Assembly (NCBI GenBank): GCA_963681505.1
Contig: OY811971.1
Coordinates: forward strand, 17,438,234-17,502,233
DNA: 64,000 bases
Direction of reading: 5' to 3'
From: Eunapius fragilis
Taxonomy: Eukaryota > Porifera > Demospongiae > Spongillida > Spongillidae
Within the stretch, counting starts at the first letter, position 1. The number at the start of each line of letters is the position of its first letter. A program made the translations under genes and the position numbers. The notes under the pieces were generated by a model. That model made no database searches, was not told where the DNA came from, and worked only from the letters and a program-made list of their open reading frames with translations. Positions 22,085 through 33,042 of this stretch are shown piece after piece.

Positions 22085-22513
22085 TTACTTCAATTCAAGC
22101 TGCTGATGCTCACTTTGGATAAAATATTTCTTCCTATTATGCCAGTCAACTGTAAATACTGCGTGGACGATTTTGCAAAGAAAAGGGTTGGCATCAGTAT
22201 TCGGCCAGTTTCGTCCAATAGAGTCTATGATACAGTTTCTAATCATGCACATGCATATATGGGTAGCATCATTGTAATGGGAGAAGAAATGTGATGCACA
22301 ATACACTAGAAAGTGAAGTAAAATAGTATGCACCAAATTGCATTCTCCTATATAAACAGTTTCTACAGAGCCATAAATAGCCTGCCAGTTCTTCCTGGAT
22401 ATTGAACGGTCACATTTCAAGTGAAACCATTCCTTACAATTGCAACATTGAATCATATTTTCTTCTTGTGTTGTTCTGCAATAACAGTAAACTGGAATGC
22501 CTTCTTCAGCCAA
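22085..22513 (-). pseudogene. PHD-finger fragment
   Basis: The open frame starts MAEEGIPVYCYCRTTQ and shows most of a PHD finger: CYC, then CCNCKEWFHLKC. The final Cys-x2-Cys pair expected after the conserved aromatic is not clear (only GEC), and the remaining 90 residues look like read-through of intron. PHD fingers bind histone H3 tails. It may be one exon of a host chromatin gene, with the donor not identified, or the tail of a transposon protein. It abuts the giant foldback. Confidence 0.45.
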
Positions 22514-22639
22514 AGGGATCCATTTATTCTGTGTGTACTCGGAGATTGATTTATAATGCCTGTATCAAGGCAGTGTATCAAATGTGGTCTCATTTCAGTA
22601 CAGTTATACTTCATTTTAGAAACATCATCACCATGACCA

Positions 22640-24989
22640 CACACTTGTACACTTGTGCGGCATGCACTGTACAGTGCACACACACGCTGTTAAGTTCACA
22701 CACACACACATGCCCGCACTGTTCAGTACTGTACACATGCATTTTCAGTCTGCACCACACACACTGTTCAGTTCACACACTCATCACACAATTCCACCCT
22801 CACCACACGCACTATTTAATCCACACACACTACACCACAATCACACTGTTCAGTCCTCACCACACACACTGTTCATTCATCACACACACAACCATCCACC
22901 ACTTTCACTGCACATATGCACCCATGCACATGCTACACACACACACACTGCACCACACAATTTTTAGTTCACACACGCACACACATACACTGTTTAGTCC
23001 TCATCGCGCACACAAACACTGTTCAGTCTACACATCACACATGACACTGCAGTTCACAGCAGCACACACACAAATCTTTTAGTCCACACACACTATACCA
23101 CACCGTTCCATTCACACACACACGCACAATTTTTAGAAACACCACACACTGTTCATTTCACATACACATTGTTCAGGTGTGGTGTGTAGGTGTGTTCCTA
23201 GTGTGTAGGTGTGTCCCTGGTATGTAGGTGTGTCCATGGTGTGTGGGTGTGTCCCTGGTGTGTAGCTGTGTCCCTTGTGTGTAGGTGTGTCCTGTGTGTA
23301 GCTCTGTCCCTGGTGTGTAGGTGTGCTCTTGACGTTTATAATAACTCTTTGACTTCAAGTGCATCTTAAATATCCTTGTATGGATGTCAGTTCAAATACA
23401 GGCAAGTGACAAACCCAAGTAATCACTCAACTGTGAAATGCATACATTTCACACCCCAGGACAAACGCTGTTGGTCCAATACAAGAGCCTACCACGAGGG
23501 CAGTAATGATGCACTATGGGCCAGGAGCTGTACAGTACGGTAACCCTTTGCGATTTATGTCCCATCTCACAGCTCCAGGCCCTTAGTACGTTATTACTGT
23601 CCTCGGTAGGCTCTTGTATTGAACCTTGAGGACAACAACGTTTATGATTGCATTGAAAGCTATTTCTACAACAAAGGGAAGTTCGTCTATACCTCAGCTA
23701 GTCCAACATCAGTGGCTTTTATATCGCAACCCAGCTATGTGCCATAGATGTCTCAGCTCAGGTGCGTACAAGAGTCCCTACAGTGTGTGTGTCTCTGGAG
23801 TGTAGGTGTGTCCCTATTCGTTCCTTCCTGCAGAATGCTTCCATCCCCGCTCAAGTGTTCTTGCATTGCCCTAGTAGAGTGTTGTCTTCCTTATAGGAGT
23901 ACAGGCAAATGGTTTAGGATTTTGTGTGTGTGGGGGGGAGGAGGAGGGGGAGCTAATTGAAATCTGCAGCCTATGAACACATCACTACATAAAATTTAGC
24001 CATTTAAATACCTATCTGTGCACAGGAAAAATTGAAAAATATCCAGGTGGATTTGGCGAACATATTCCGTGCAGGTTCTGGTGGTTCAAACAAAAAACCC
24101 AGTGGGTTCAAGGCCTTCTTTCTCAGCCTTGAATAAACAGTGTTTTAAAAATCCCTTATAGTAAATAATTTGGTTGATATGTCGAACAAATTTTTGTCAA
24201 GCCATTGGTTCAAAATATGGCTGGTTTAAAGGTCATACCAATATTTCAAAACAATACTGAATTAACACTGTATCAACAACATTGGGTAATTTCTAAGTCC
24301 GGCTTATGAAATTTTAGCAGTACACCAAACACGAATAGGTTTAGTTCTTTAGGTCCTAATACTAAGTATCATGCATGCATGGTTTAGGACCTCAAGCAAT
24401 GCCCATATATGGACTCGTTCCATGTTAATCAATATATGTTTCATTTGTATTGTAACCCTTAGCGATTTATTCCCATATGTATCTAGGCCCTAAGTATGTC
24501 ACTACTGCATACTGTTGTCAAATGTATATTTTTTGCAATCAGTGTATTGTGCCTAGTTAAGTGTAAGCGCGGCATTAACCCGCAAGCTACATATTCCAGG
24601 AATGTGAGGGGAGTTAATTCCTTCCTACTACGTGCATGCAGTCATCCATTTACATAACTGGCACTTACAACTCATGCTCAACCATTTGGCTGCATAGGTC
24701 CATATATGGTGAAAAATTCTACTTCAGAATAACCCATGACACCATTTAAATTCCTTGATGCTAATCAATGGGCTGCCTGTATTTGAACTGACATCCAGGA
24801 TAGGGCATTTAAGATGCACTTGAAGTCAAAGAGTTATTATCAACGTCAAGAGCACACCTACACACCAAGGGAACACGCCTACACACCAGGGACACAGCTA
24901 CACATCAGGGACACACCTACACACCACACCTGAACAATGTGTATGTGAACTGAACAGTGTGTGTGTGTGAGTGTGTTTCTTGGACTAAA

Positions 24990-25074
<85 letters not shown>

Positions 25075-25520
25075 GAACAGTGTGTGATGTAGTGTGTGTA
25101 GACTAAAAAGTGTGTGCTGTGAACTGCAGTGTCATGTGTGGTGTGTGCGATGAGGACTGAACAGTGTGTGTATGTGTTTATGTGTGTGTGTGCATGTGTG
25201 AACTAAAAATTGTGTGGTGCGGGTGTGTGTAGCATGTGCATGGGTGCATATGTGCAGTGAAAGTGTGTGGATGGTTGTGTGTGTGATGAATGAACAGTGT
25301 GTGTGGTGAGGACTGAACAGTGTGACTGGTGTAGTGTGTGTGTGCCGGTGGATTAAATAGTGCGCGTGGTGAGGGTGCATGGAATTGTGTGAGGAGTGTG
25401 TGAACTGAACAGTGTAGACTGAAAATGCATGTGCACAGTACTGAACAGTGTGGGCATGTGTGTGTGAACTTAACAGCGTGTGTGTGCACTGTACAGTGCG
25501 TGCCGCGCGCGTGTGTGTGT
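22640..25520. repeat. Giant foldback: ~0.75-kb CA/TG-rich inverted arms
   Basis: The left arm (about 22640-23405) is CA-rich and the right arm (about 24775-25520) is its diverged inverse. Matching landmarks, read inward, are gcactgtacagtgcacaca, catgcccgcactgttcagt, tgcacccatgcacatgct, a ~19-bp ccctggtgtgtaggtgtgt minisatellite (23190-23330), gtgctcttgacgtttataat and cttcaagtgcatcttaaat. The 1.4-kb loop has its own inverted repeat. Long His/Thr-rich ORFs on either arm are artefacts. A pure TG tract has expanded in the right arm (24987-25070). Confidence 0.8.
23477..23622. repeat. 146-bp inverted repeat (MITE-like) in the foldback loop
   Basis: Ends caatacaagagcctacc and its exact inverse ggtaggctcttgtattg. 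The match extends inward with small gaps (gagggcagtaat against attactgtcctc). Confidence 0.75.
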
Positions 25521-26681
25521 GGGTGAAAGCCACGGACAGGCAGGAGTCTTAAAAAGTACTAACCTTTGTTGTACTCATTCTAAAAAACATTCGGTGCGAC
25601 CAACCACGTACTATCTGGCGAGGGGTACAATAGCCACGGAAAGGCAGACTTGCAGACATAGAATCGAATCTTTAAAATCTACCAACCTTAGGCTTAGATT
25701 ATTGTAGAATCACTTTCGGTGCATCGCTCACGTTTAAACATACTCTCTCTGTTCTATAGACCCATGCAGACCAAATACTCCTTAGTTGTGACCTATTTTA
25801 GCTAGGGCCTGGTCCACGAAAGTTAGGATGTACTGACATAGGCGGCCCCAGCAAGGGAGGGGCCAACCCCACGAATGGCGCCAAAGGGGGAAAGGGCATC
25901 AACGATTTTGCAATCTTAGATCTAGTCAGTTGTTAATCGCTAATTTGTACGCTCAGATGCGTGCTAGGAGCTATTTTACTTCAGAAACACATAGCCACAT
26001 GCTGTAAATCTTATAGCAACACTAGTACAGTAAAAATTACTTATAGGGTTGGGGGGGTGGATTATTGTCCCGGGGGGTTACATTTGCAATTATTGTCATC
26101 TGTAGGGGTGTATTTTTAAATGATGGGATAGCCCATTATAGTTTAGGCCCTAAACATTAAGCATTGCATCATAATTCATGAAACTACCATTGGAGCGCAT
26201 GTTGATACCCGAATAATCAGTGCAATGCACCCGTCACACCGTATAAACTATTTTTATCGATGAGAATATGGCCAAAGAATCTTTAACAACAGAGCTGTTA
26301 CACCACAAAGAAAATTCATGCTAAGTTTGGATTAAATCGACGAAGAAAAAAACTGCGTTCTTCATTTGTAAAACTTAGACTACACACTGAAATAACTGTT
26401 AAATCGGAGAATCGATTGATAGCTCCAACATCACTTAGGCAAAGCTGTGTAGATATTTCTCTGATCAACTCCAAGAAATCCACCCCTTGCGACACCTTTT
26501 GAGGTATGAATACCACGCGCGTTCTGAATGGATCACGTGATTGTTGGCAATCGAGCATACCCATTGACTAATTTTTAAATTTGCTGCACTGCTTATAAGT
26601 TCATGTATATTTCATACACAAATGCAAGGCGGTCTATTGGAGTACATGTAGAAACTATTCTATAATTTGTAGCCAATTTCC
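25521..26681. other. Intergenic between foldback and CLN8 copy A
   Basis: No gene recognised. An 82-codon ATG-started frame on minus (26316-26564) has no family resemblance or splice context. Short G-runs occur near 26050. Confidence 0.5.
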
Positions 26682-27559
26682 TCAGCTGCTCTTCACGTGT
26701 GAGGCCTTTTCTTCAGAGCTATGTCCCTTACCCTTCCTATCATGACCGCTGACACCCTCAGCGGTGGGGGCGTGGTTCCAGTCAACGGGGTTGAAGAACT
26801 GTTGGGTCTTCCTGTAGGTCCAGTACGGAGTGAGGCACACAAACTGGAGGACTACCTGGGTGTACAGGAGGACAAACACCAACACAGGCATGTTGGCCAC
26901 CACGTTGTCCCACTGGCGGTAGGTCATGACCAGCATGTAACCCTCTATGAGGGTGCGCATGTGGAAGAGGTGGATGAGGAACAGCTGGTTACACTTCCAG
27001 AGGGTGGTGTCGGCCATCTTTGACTTCAGGAGCACCCAACACAGGCAGGAGAAAGGCGTGGTCATTTCCAGCATGACTCCCTGGATGCCAAAGAAGTGTG
27101 CCTTCTCGTAGTAGAGGCACATGGTGCTGCAACCGACGAGACACAACCAGTGGTGAGCGAAGAGGTAAGGGTCGAAGGTTTTAAAGACGACGTCCGAGAG
27201 GGCGAGGGCGACCACCTCGAAGACGAAGAAACCCACGATGACGGAGGCCGTGTGGAGGCTGGTCTGCGTAGCACCGTCCACGACGTTCTCGCTCAGGGCG
27301 GGGTCCATCACCCAGTACCAACCCGACAGCACGATGAAGACGGCTCCGAAGACGGCTCTGACCAGCGACAGGCACCAGAACACCTTTTCTTTGGCTTTCA
27401 GCGTGCGGAAGATGTGGAGGTTGAACGAGGCGAGGTACGCCAGCAGGAAGATGGAGGCTGACGCGGCCGTGGTGCACGCAGCCACAGTAAGCTTGGTCTG
27501 CACATCTCGAGCGTCGACTGCCCTGAGACTTGGGAACAGTCGCAGCAGCGGGTGGTCGC
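26682..27559 (-). CDS. CLN8: CLN8-type TLC-domain protein, copy A
   Basis: About 291 codons form a single open exon. Landmarks of CLN8 (an ER-to-Golgi shuttle for lysosomal enzymes, with a TLC domain) are KAKEKVFW, LVRAVFGAVF, FDPYLFAHHWLCLVG, MLEMTTPFSCLCWVLLK, NQLFLIHLFHMR and TPYWTYRKTQQFFNPVDWN. The order and length match human CLN8 (286 aa). Several hydrophobic segments fit a multi-pass ER membrane protein. The frame continues upstream of 27559 without any ATG, and a consensus-like acceptor (catgcag) lies there, so an upstream start exon is expected but was not found. It ends SEEKASHVKSS with no KKxx signal. Near-identical to copy B in inverse orientation. Confidence 0.9.
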
Positions 27560-28190
27560 CTGCATGTCGCGGTGGTTGCAAATAAGAGCGGGATAAATCA
27601 TAGGGAGGGGCTGATCTCACTTTCCCCAGCAATTCAGGTAAAATTCGTTCTCCCGGCTACCCGCCCGAGTTAGCATGCAAGCACACACTCCACTATCTCA
27701 CCTTCGAATTCCGTCCACTTAACCATTCTGCTTAAAGTCACCTATGACCGAATCACATGACCACTTTTTTTAGTTATTCATCTGGGCTATAATCTGTGAT
27801 TGAGGGTTGATGAATGTCATTAATAATACATCACAAGCGTCTGGAGGGACAACGGAGAAACGGATCGCTTATCTCTTTATCGCGATGGAATGAGAGCGCA
27901 ACAATCTACAGTTCTACGTTGTTTCCGTGTCAAAAAAAACGGTGTGGTTACAGAGAAACAATTTCCTGTTTCTCGTGCCCAGTCCTAAAATAATTCTCCA
28001 TCGTCGTCGTCTTCTTCTTCTTTATAGGAAGGTATAACTCGAGCTTGGAACGGTTTAGAAGGACGGGAATAGTACCAATCGCTTCAAAATTAACCGGCAC
28101 GTTATCCTTACATGTCATAAAGACACATATCAAGTTCTATTTGATAATGTAAATAATAGATTTTATTAATAAGTCTCTATCGCAGTTTAG
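27560..28190. other. Upstream of CLN8 copy A, no gene seen
   Basis: Should contain the promoter and first exon of copy A. No match to the start exon proposed for copy B was found. Unique A/T-rich DNA otherwise. Confidence 0.5.
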
Positions 28191-28800
28191 TTGTTACCTT
28201 GGCTAGTGAAGTTGTTTAAAATACCTTCGTGTAATCAAAAGAAGAGATCTAAGCAACGAGCGGAATACCTCCAGAAGCAAGACGAGAACAAAGTTAAAGC
28301 CCGAGCGCTCTACAAGGCCAATCCCGAAAATAAGAAGGCCTCTGTTAGCGACAGCTACAAGGCCGATCCCGAAAAGAAGAAGGCCTCTGTACGCGACAAC
28401 TACAAGGCCGATCCCGAAAAGAAGGCTTCTGTACGCGACAGCTACAAGACCGATCCCGAAAAGAAGAAGGCCTAGTATGCGACAACTACAACGAATCTAA
28501 GTGATCTGCTAAAAGGCGGCGATATGAAGAGGACCTCGAGGAGAACCGTGCTGCTAAAAGGCGGCGATATGAAGAGGACCTCGAGGAGAACCGTGCTGCT
28601 AAAAGGCGGCGATATGAAGAGGACCTCGAGGGAAACCGCGCTGCTAACAGGCAGAAATACGAGGATAATTCAGCTGCCATTAAAGCATATAAAAGGAGTC
28701 GGTATTGGAATGACCCCGCTGTCCGATTGGCTAAATGTGCTTCCGAGAGGACGCGGTACCGCAGGGGTCACAGAACTAACCACTATACCACCCAATGGTA
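28191..28800 (+). pseudogene. Transposon-type protein N-terminus with two peptide repeats, broken
   Basis: 28191-28475 encodes a basic lead-in (NQKKRSKQRAEYLQKQ), then about four 15-residue repeats of the type DSYKADPEKKKASVR (45 bp each, DNA nearly identical). A one-base loss near 28473 and a TGA near 28504 break the frame. In the shifted frame come three 48-bp repeats of RRRYEEDLEENRAAK (28508-28650), then SRYWNDPAVRLAKCASERTR and YRRGHRTNHYTTQW. To my knowledge repeats of this type occur in predicted transposon-associated proteins of sponges. The catalytic domain is not present. Confidence 0.7.
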
Positions 28801-28855
28801 TGTTATGGCATGTTGTATTAACATTAGAAAGCTGTGCATGCAACATTTGTACAGC

Positions 28856-28930
28856 ATAGTCGGGCGGTGTTTGGTCGGGCTTGTCACCCTACTGCCTGAC
28901 CAAACGCGGTAGTAGGGCCCGCCCGACTAT
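28856..28930. mobile_element. 75-bp MITE with 7-bp target duplication
   Basis: Ends atagtcgggcg / cgcccgactat, with further inner complementarity (ggtttggtc.. against ..gaccaaac). The direct repeat gtacagc lies on both sides (28849-28855 and 28931-28937). Confidence 0.8.
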
Positions 28931-29420
28931 GTACAGCACACAAAACCATTCACTTCACATGTAAAGCATGCATGGTGACTCAACTGTGTGTACAGTAGTG
29001 TCTATTGTTTTAATCTGATAAGGCTTCCTTACTTACCGATCTATACACTGAGCCATGTAGTTCACTTCCTGAGTTCCCACACTTTCCATCTATACAACTT
29101 TTAACTGCATGTATAGGCTACATGTTTAGATGGGAGCATTATTACTGGATCAAATTTGACCAATAGATTTTTAGCATTACTGACACACATACACCCCTTC
29201 CCTCCCTGTCATTTATATGATAGAATTGGACCAATATAATTATAGCACAGTCTACACACGTGTTAAGGCTTTGCAAGGTATATAAAAGTCACTCACCCGC
29301 TGAATAGTGCACTTTGCAAAAAGAGGTAAAAATTTCTGCATGTGGATTCTAGGTTTTGCACTTTGCTTGAAAAAAGAAAGAGGTAAAAATTTAATCATAC
29401 TCTTTGTCACGTACATGTGT
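28931..29420. other. Non-coding spacer with a local duplication
   Basis: The block gcactttgc...aaaaagaggtaaaaattt occurs twice (29309-29335 and 29356-29392), directly before the proline-rich ORF. Otherwise nothing recognised. Confidence 0.5.
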
Positions 29421-30104
29421 ATGGCAGCTGAAGACATTAGAGGTTTTTTCACCAACGAGGGGTCGGAGGAGGAAGAGGATGATGACTACATTCATCCTCC
29501 GACTCCTCTCCCCTTCACCCCGCCACCTCCTGAAGCAGTGCTGCCCCCGCCTGCGCTCCCGCCGGCACCACCAGCGCTGCCCCCACCACCACCACCAGCG
29601 CTGCCCCCACCACCACCACCAGTGCTGCCCCCACCACCACCACCAGCACTGCCCCCACTACCACAACCAGCACTGCCCCCACCACCACCACCAGTGCTGC
29701 CCCCGCCTGTGCTTCCGCCAGCACCACCAGGACTGCCCCCACCACCACCAGTGCTTCCCCCCTGGCCTGCATGGCCACTGCCACCCTGGCCCGCCTGGTC
29801 AGAACAAGCATGGCAGGGAGGCCGGGGAGGAGGATGGCCCCGAAGAAGAGGGTGCGGGCGAGGACACATCATCATACATATAGCACACTCACAATATAAC
29901 AGTGCATGCCTTTGTAATGGGCTAAATATAGGCCTATTTCAATTTTACAGTAAAATTTATGTCACTCTTGTTTCCGTGCTTCTTACACCACCATTAGTCA
30001 ATCCTATATATACCAACAACTCTCTCGTTAGAGAATGGTTTTATTTACTTGTAATATTTAGCTTGCAGGCAGCTTCGTTTGACCGACTACAAATTTGGTC
30101 CTAG
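29421..30104 (+). CDS. Proline-rich repeat ORF with acidic start
   Basis: Starts MAAEDIRGFFTNEG, then an acidic run (SEEEEDDDY), about 100 residues of PPPPPALPP-type repeats coded by near-identical 24-27 bp units (29560-29760), a Trp/Pro patch, and a Gly/Arg-rich end (GGRGGGWPRRRGCGRG). After about residue 153 the frame runs into repeat family B and is probably not coding. The acidic plus RGG-like layout resembles N-termini of some piggyBac-type transposases, but no catalytic domain follows. Function unknown. Confidence 0.4.
   Translation: MAAEDIRGFFTNEGSEEEEDDDYIHPPTPLPFTPPPPEAVLPPPALPPAPPALPPPPPPALPPPPPPVLPPPPPPALPPLPQPALPPPPPPVLPPPVLPPAPPGLPPPPPVLPPWPAWPLPPWPAWSEQAWQGGRGGGWPRRRGCGRGHIIIHIAHSQYNSACLCNGLNIGLFQFYSKIYVTLVSVLLTPPLVNPIYTNNSLVREWFYLLVIFSLQAASFDRLQIWS
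29925..30055. repeat. Dispersed repeat family B, copy 2
   Basis: Diverged copy of 9553-9680, sharing ggcctatttca, ttacaccaccat, atcctatatataccaacaac and ctctcgttagagaa. Confidence 0.65.
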
Positions 30105-30128
30105 ATAAGCTTATACACTCTCATTTTG

Positions 30129-30647
30129 CAGTGGCGGATCCAGGGGGGGTGGGGGTATAGAGGGGTTGCAGTGTCATCCCGGGAAGGTTCATAACAATAG
30201 CAATAACAATCGCCGCCATGTTTTTTGGTGCCCTAACCATTGATTTTTTCAATAAGTGTCGAGCACGTACGTTCACGTACGTGACACGCATTTATAAACG
30301 ATGACGTTTAATAGTTAAGACACCAAAAAACATGGCGGCGACACCAAACAAACATGGCGGCAACCTTCCCGGGATGACACTGCAACCCCTCTATACCCCC
30401 TCCCGCCAAGTTAGAAGTTAAATATTCAAAGCTACAAGGGGCGGTGTCTTATGTCGCGCTGATGATATAAATACAACGAAAACGCGCCGAAGTAACATGA
30501 TAACAGTAAAAAGCGGCTGGGGCGAAGCCCCAGACCCCATGTACATCTTCCTCTCTTACGCGCAGTATTTCGTAGCCACGCCCAAACCATGATTATTAAC
30601 GCCCCTCCCCTTTGCCCCCCTCGCAAAAAAATTCTGGATCCGCCCCT
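30129..30647. mobile_element. hAT-like non-autonomous element (MITE), 519 bp
   Basis: Ends CAGTGGCGGATCCAGG and its inverse (ctggatccgcccctg), the typical hAT-type terminus. Flanks share only ttttg, so the 8-bp target duplication is eroded. It carries a second element nested inside (30156-30395). Confidence 0.7.
30156..30395. mobile_element. Nested 240-bp palindromic MITE
   Basis: The outermost 34 bases (tatagaggggttgcagtgtc...) are exact inverses of each other. A second matched pair (gccgccatgttttttggtg) lies further in. It sits inside the hAT-like element, probably by a TA-target insertion. Confidence 0.75.
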
Positions 30648-31610
30648 GTTTTGGTATGTCACGGGCCTCACGGCTGATTTGTCCTATAAATGGTGTATAA
30701 GGCCGCATCAGCACTGATGCAGGGTCGGGACCATCATAGGCTTTGCCTATTACAGGTGTTATAATTAATTAATTAGTGATTTTACGATCGGACAGACGAC
30801 ACTCCCACTATAACATACACCCCCCCCCCCCCCCCTCCCTCATTTTGTAACCCTGCATCCGCCCGGCCTGTGTTTGAACAATTGGGACAATTTCGGCGAA
30901 TTAATTATAATATGTCCGTGCATGGGGGACAACCATTATACACGCTGAGAGAGATACGTATACATTGCACACAATATAATTAATATTATCTTTACATTGC
31001 ACTCAATGAGGTACCTCAGAAAACATGAGTGCATTTCAGGACTCCATTTGTCACAATTAAGGCTTATATTCCAAAAGCTTATTGAGCTCTTACACGAAGC
31101 ATGTCCTCCAGCTAGCTCTTGAGTCATAGGCAAGCTTAAGGCTACATGAGCTGTGGTTCTGAATTTGAGAAGTACCGGTGTCGGAGCAGATTCTGTCCCC
31201 CCCCCCCCCCCCCCCGCTAGCTGATTTTGTATCTCTCAGCATGCACAATGGTTGCAGCTCTCTGCATGCTTATAACAGCTACACCTAACCTTTTGCTTCC
31301 TTTGATAGTTAAATGGGGTTTGGCACTCTAAAAAAAAAATCTGGGGGCGGATCTCAACAACTCGCAAGCAACATCAATCCCCCCCCCCCCCCCCCCCGAA
31401 CTTTCTATGGCTGCCCGTGTAATGTTATATCCGGTCAGCTGACCGTCCAGACCTGGTCCAACCAATGAGCCCGCCCGCAAAACGTTCAATACTGCTCGAT
31501 TCGGCAGGAAACGCGAGGGTGCACCCCATTCATATGTAAGGCCGCAAGTTCTAAATTTCCGGGTCACGGGATATATTATTAACACATGTCTGGTCTTGTA
31601 TAGCGGGAAA
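30648..31610. other. Spacer with poly(C) runs, upstream of CLN8 copy B
   Basis: Three poly(C) tracts (about 30823, 31197-31215 and 31380-31397), no recognised gene. The last 100 bases should contain the promoter of copy B. Confidence 0.5.
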
Positions 31611-32722
31611 ATGGTAGCGTTGACGGAGCTAGAAGGTAAGGTCCTTTTGTTGCACCCATGGTGCGTACACACCACACACACACGCGCGCGCGCGCGCGCA
31701 CACACACTCACACACGCTCCGCGCCAATTAAGTGCATAGCGAGCAGCTGTGCGATTGCGCCGTGCGGGTTGACTATGTAGCTAAAACGTATTTTATTTGT
31801 GTTCCGCTCTATTTTGCAACCACCGCAACATGCAGGCGACCATCCGCTGCTGCGACTGTTCCCAAGTCTCAGGGCAGTTGACGCTCGAGATGTGCAGACC
31901 AAGCTTACTGTGGCTGCGTGCACCACGGCCGCGTCAGCCTCCATCTTCCTGCTGGCGTACCTCGCCTCGTTCAACCTCCACATCTTCCGCACGCTGAAAG
32001 CCAAAGAAAAGGTGTTCTGGTGCCTGTCGCTGGTCAGAGCCGTGTTCGGAGCCGTCTTCGTCGTGCTGTCGGGTTGGTACTGGGTGATGGACCCCGCCCT
32101 GAGCGAGAACGTCGTGGACGGTGCTACGCAGACCAGCCTCCACACGGCCTCCGTCATCGTGGGTTTCTTCGTCTTCGAGGTGGTCGCCCTCGCCCTCTCG
32201 GACGTCGTCTTTAAAACCTTCGACCCTTACCTCTTCGCTCACCACTGGTTGTGTCTCGTCGGTTGCAGCACCATGTGCCTCTACTACGAGAAGGCACACT
32301 TCTTTGGCATCCAGGGAGTCATGCTGGAAATGACCACGCCTTTCTCCTGCCTGTGTTGGGTGCTCCTGAAGTGCAAGATGGCCGACACCACCCTCTGGAA
32401 GTGCAACCAGCTGTTCCTCATCCACCTCTTCCACATGCGCACCCTCATAGAGGGTTACATGCTGGTCATGACCTACCGCCAGTGGGACAACGTGGTGGCC
32501 AACATGCCTGTGTTGGTGTTTGTCCTCCTGTACACCCAGGTAGTCCTCCAGTTTGTGTGCCTCACTCCGTACTGGACCTACAGGAAGACCCAACAGTTCT
32601 TCAACCCCGTTGACTGGAACCACGCCCCCACCGCTGAGGGTGTCAGCGGTCATGACAGGAAGGGTAAAGGACATAGCCTTGAGGGGAAGAATGGAGTGTC
32701 CCAACACGTGAAGAGTGGCTGA
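31611..32722 (+). CDS. CLN8: CLN8-type TLC-domain protein, copy B
   Basis: Proposed as two exons. 31611-31635 (ATG; MVALTELE plus one base) ends at a gtaagg donor. 31836-32722 starts after a tgcag acceptor in the matching phase. The sum is 303 aa. Exon 2 contains the whole TLC-type membrane domain with the same landmarks as copy A (KAKEKVFW, MLEMTTPFSC, KTQQFFNPVDWN). Protein differences from copy A are few (Val/Ile, Cys/Ser) until the tail, which here ends LEGKNGVSQHVKSG. The exon is G/C-rich with strong C/G at third positions, unlike the A/T-rich surroundings. The small first exon is a prediction; the alternative is an unknown upstream start. Convergent with COMMD7. Confidence 0.9.
31675..31712. 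repeat. CA/CG dinucleotide run in CLN8 copy B intron
   Basis: An alternating purine-pyrimidine block (cacacacacacgcgcgcgcg...) within the proposed 200-bp intron. Such runs can adopt Z-DNA. Confidence 0.8.
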
Positions 32723-33042
32723 GGGAGCCTTGTGTCCAGCGTGCAGATGCGTTGGGTTTGGGGGGGGGGGGGGGGGGATGGAGTGCATATGTCAATATTG
32801 TGTGTTGATCATTACAAAATATTACATAGTTGCAACCAAAGGTGGAACATTGGGGGAGGAAGGATGGGGTCAAGGAAGTAAGCATGCTATTATTTTTTTA
32901 AACATCTCTGAAGTATTTGTATGGGAAATTGAAATATTTGAGAACACAAACAATATCCAAAACAGGACACACACCATGCAGTACAGCAAACACTGTCATG
33001 GAATTTGTTTCTACCAACATATATATATATATCTCAAAAGAA
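32723..33042. other. Convergent 3' flank of CLN8 copy B and COMMD7
   Basis: Contains a poly(G) run (about 32760-32777) and an (AT)n run near 33020. No gene. Confidence 0.6.

Noticed and set aside
22402..25533. His/Thr-rich ORFs up to 226 codons
   Set aside because: Translations of CA/TG repeats in the foldback.
26316..26564. 82-codon ATG-started minus ORF near CLN8 copy A
   Set aside because: No recognisable motif, no splice context; length is within chance expectation.
26721..27585. Long plus-strand ORFs over CLN8 copy A, and minus-strand ORFs over copy B
   Set aside because: Shadow frames of the G/C-rich CLN8 exon; the other strand has clear family motifs.
32251..32613. 120-codon His/Pro-rich frame in CLN8 copy B
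   Set aside because: Out-of-frame shadow inside the conserved TLC-domain exon.
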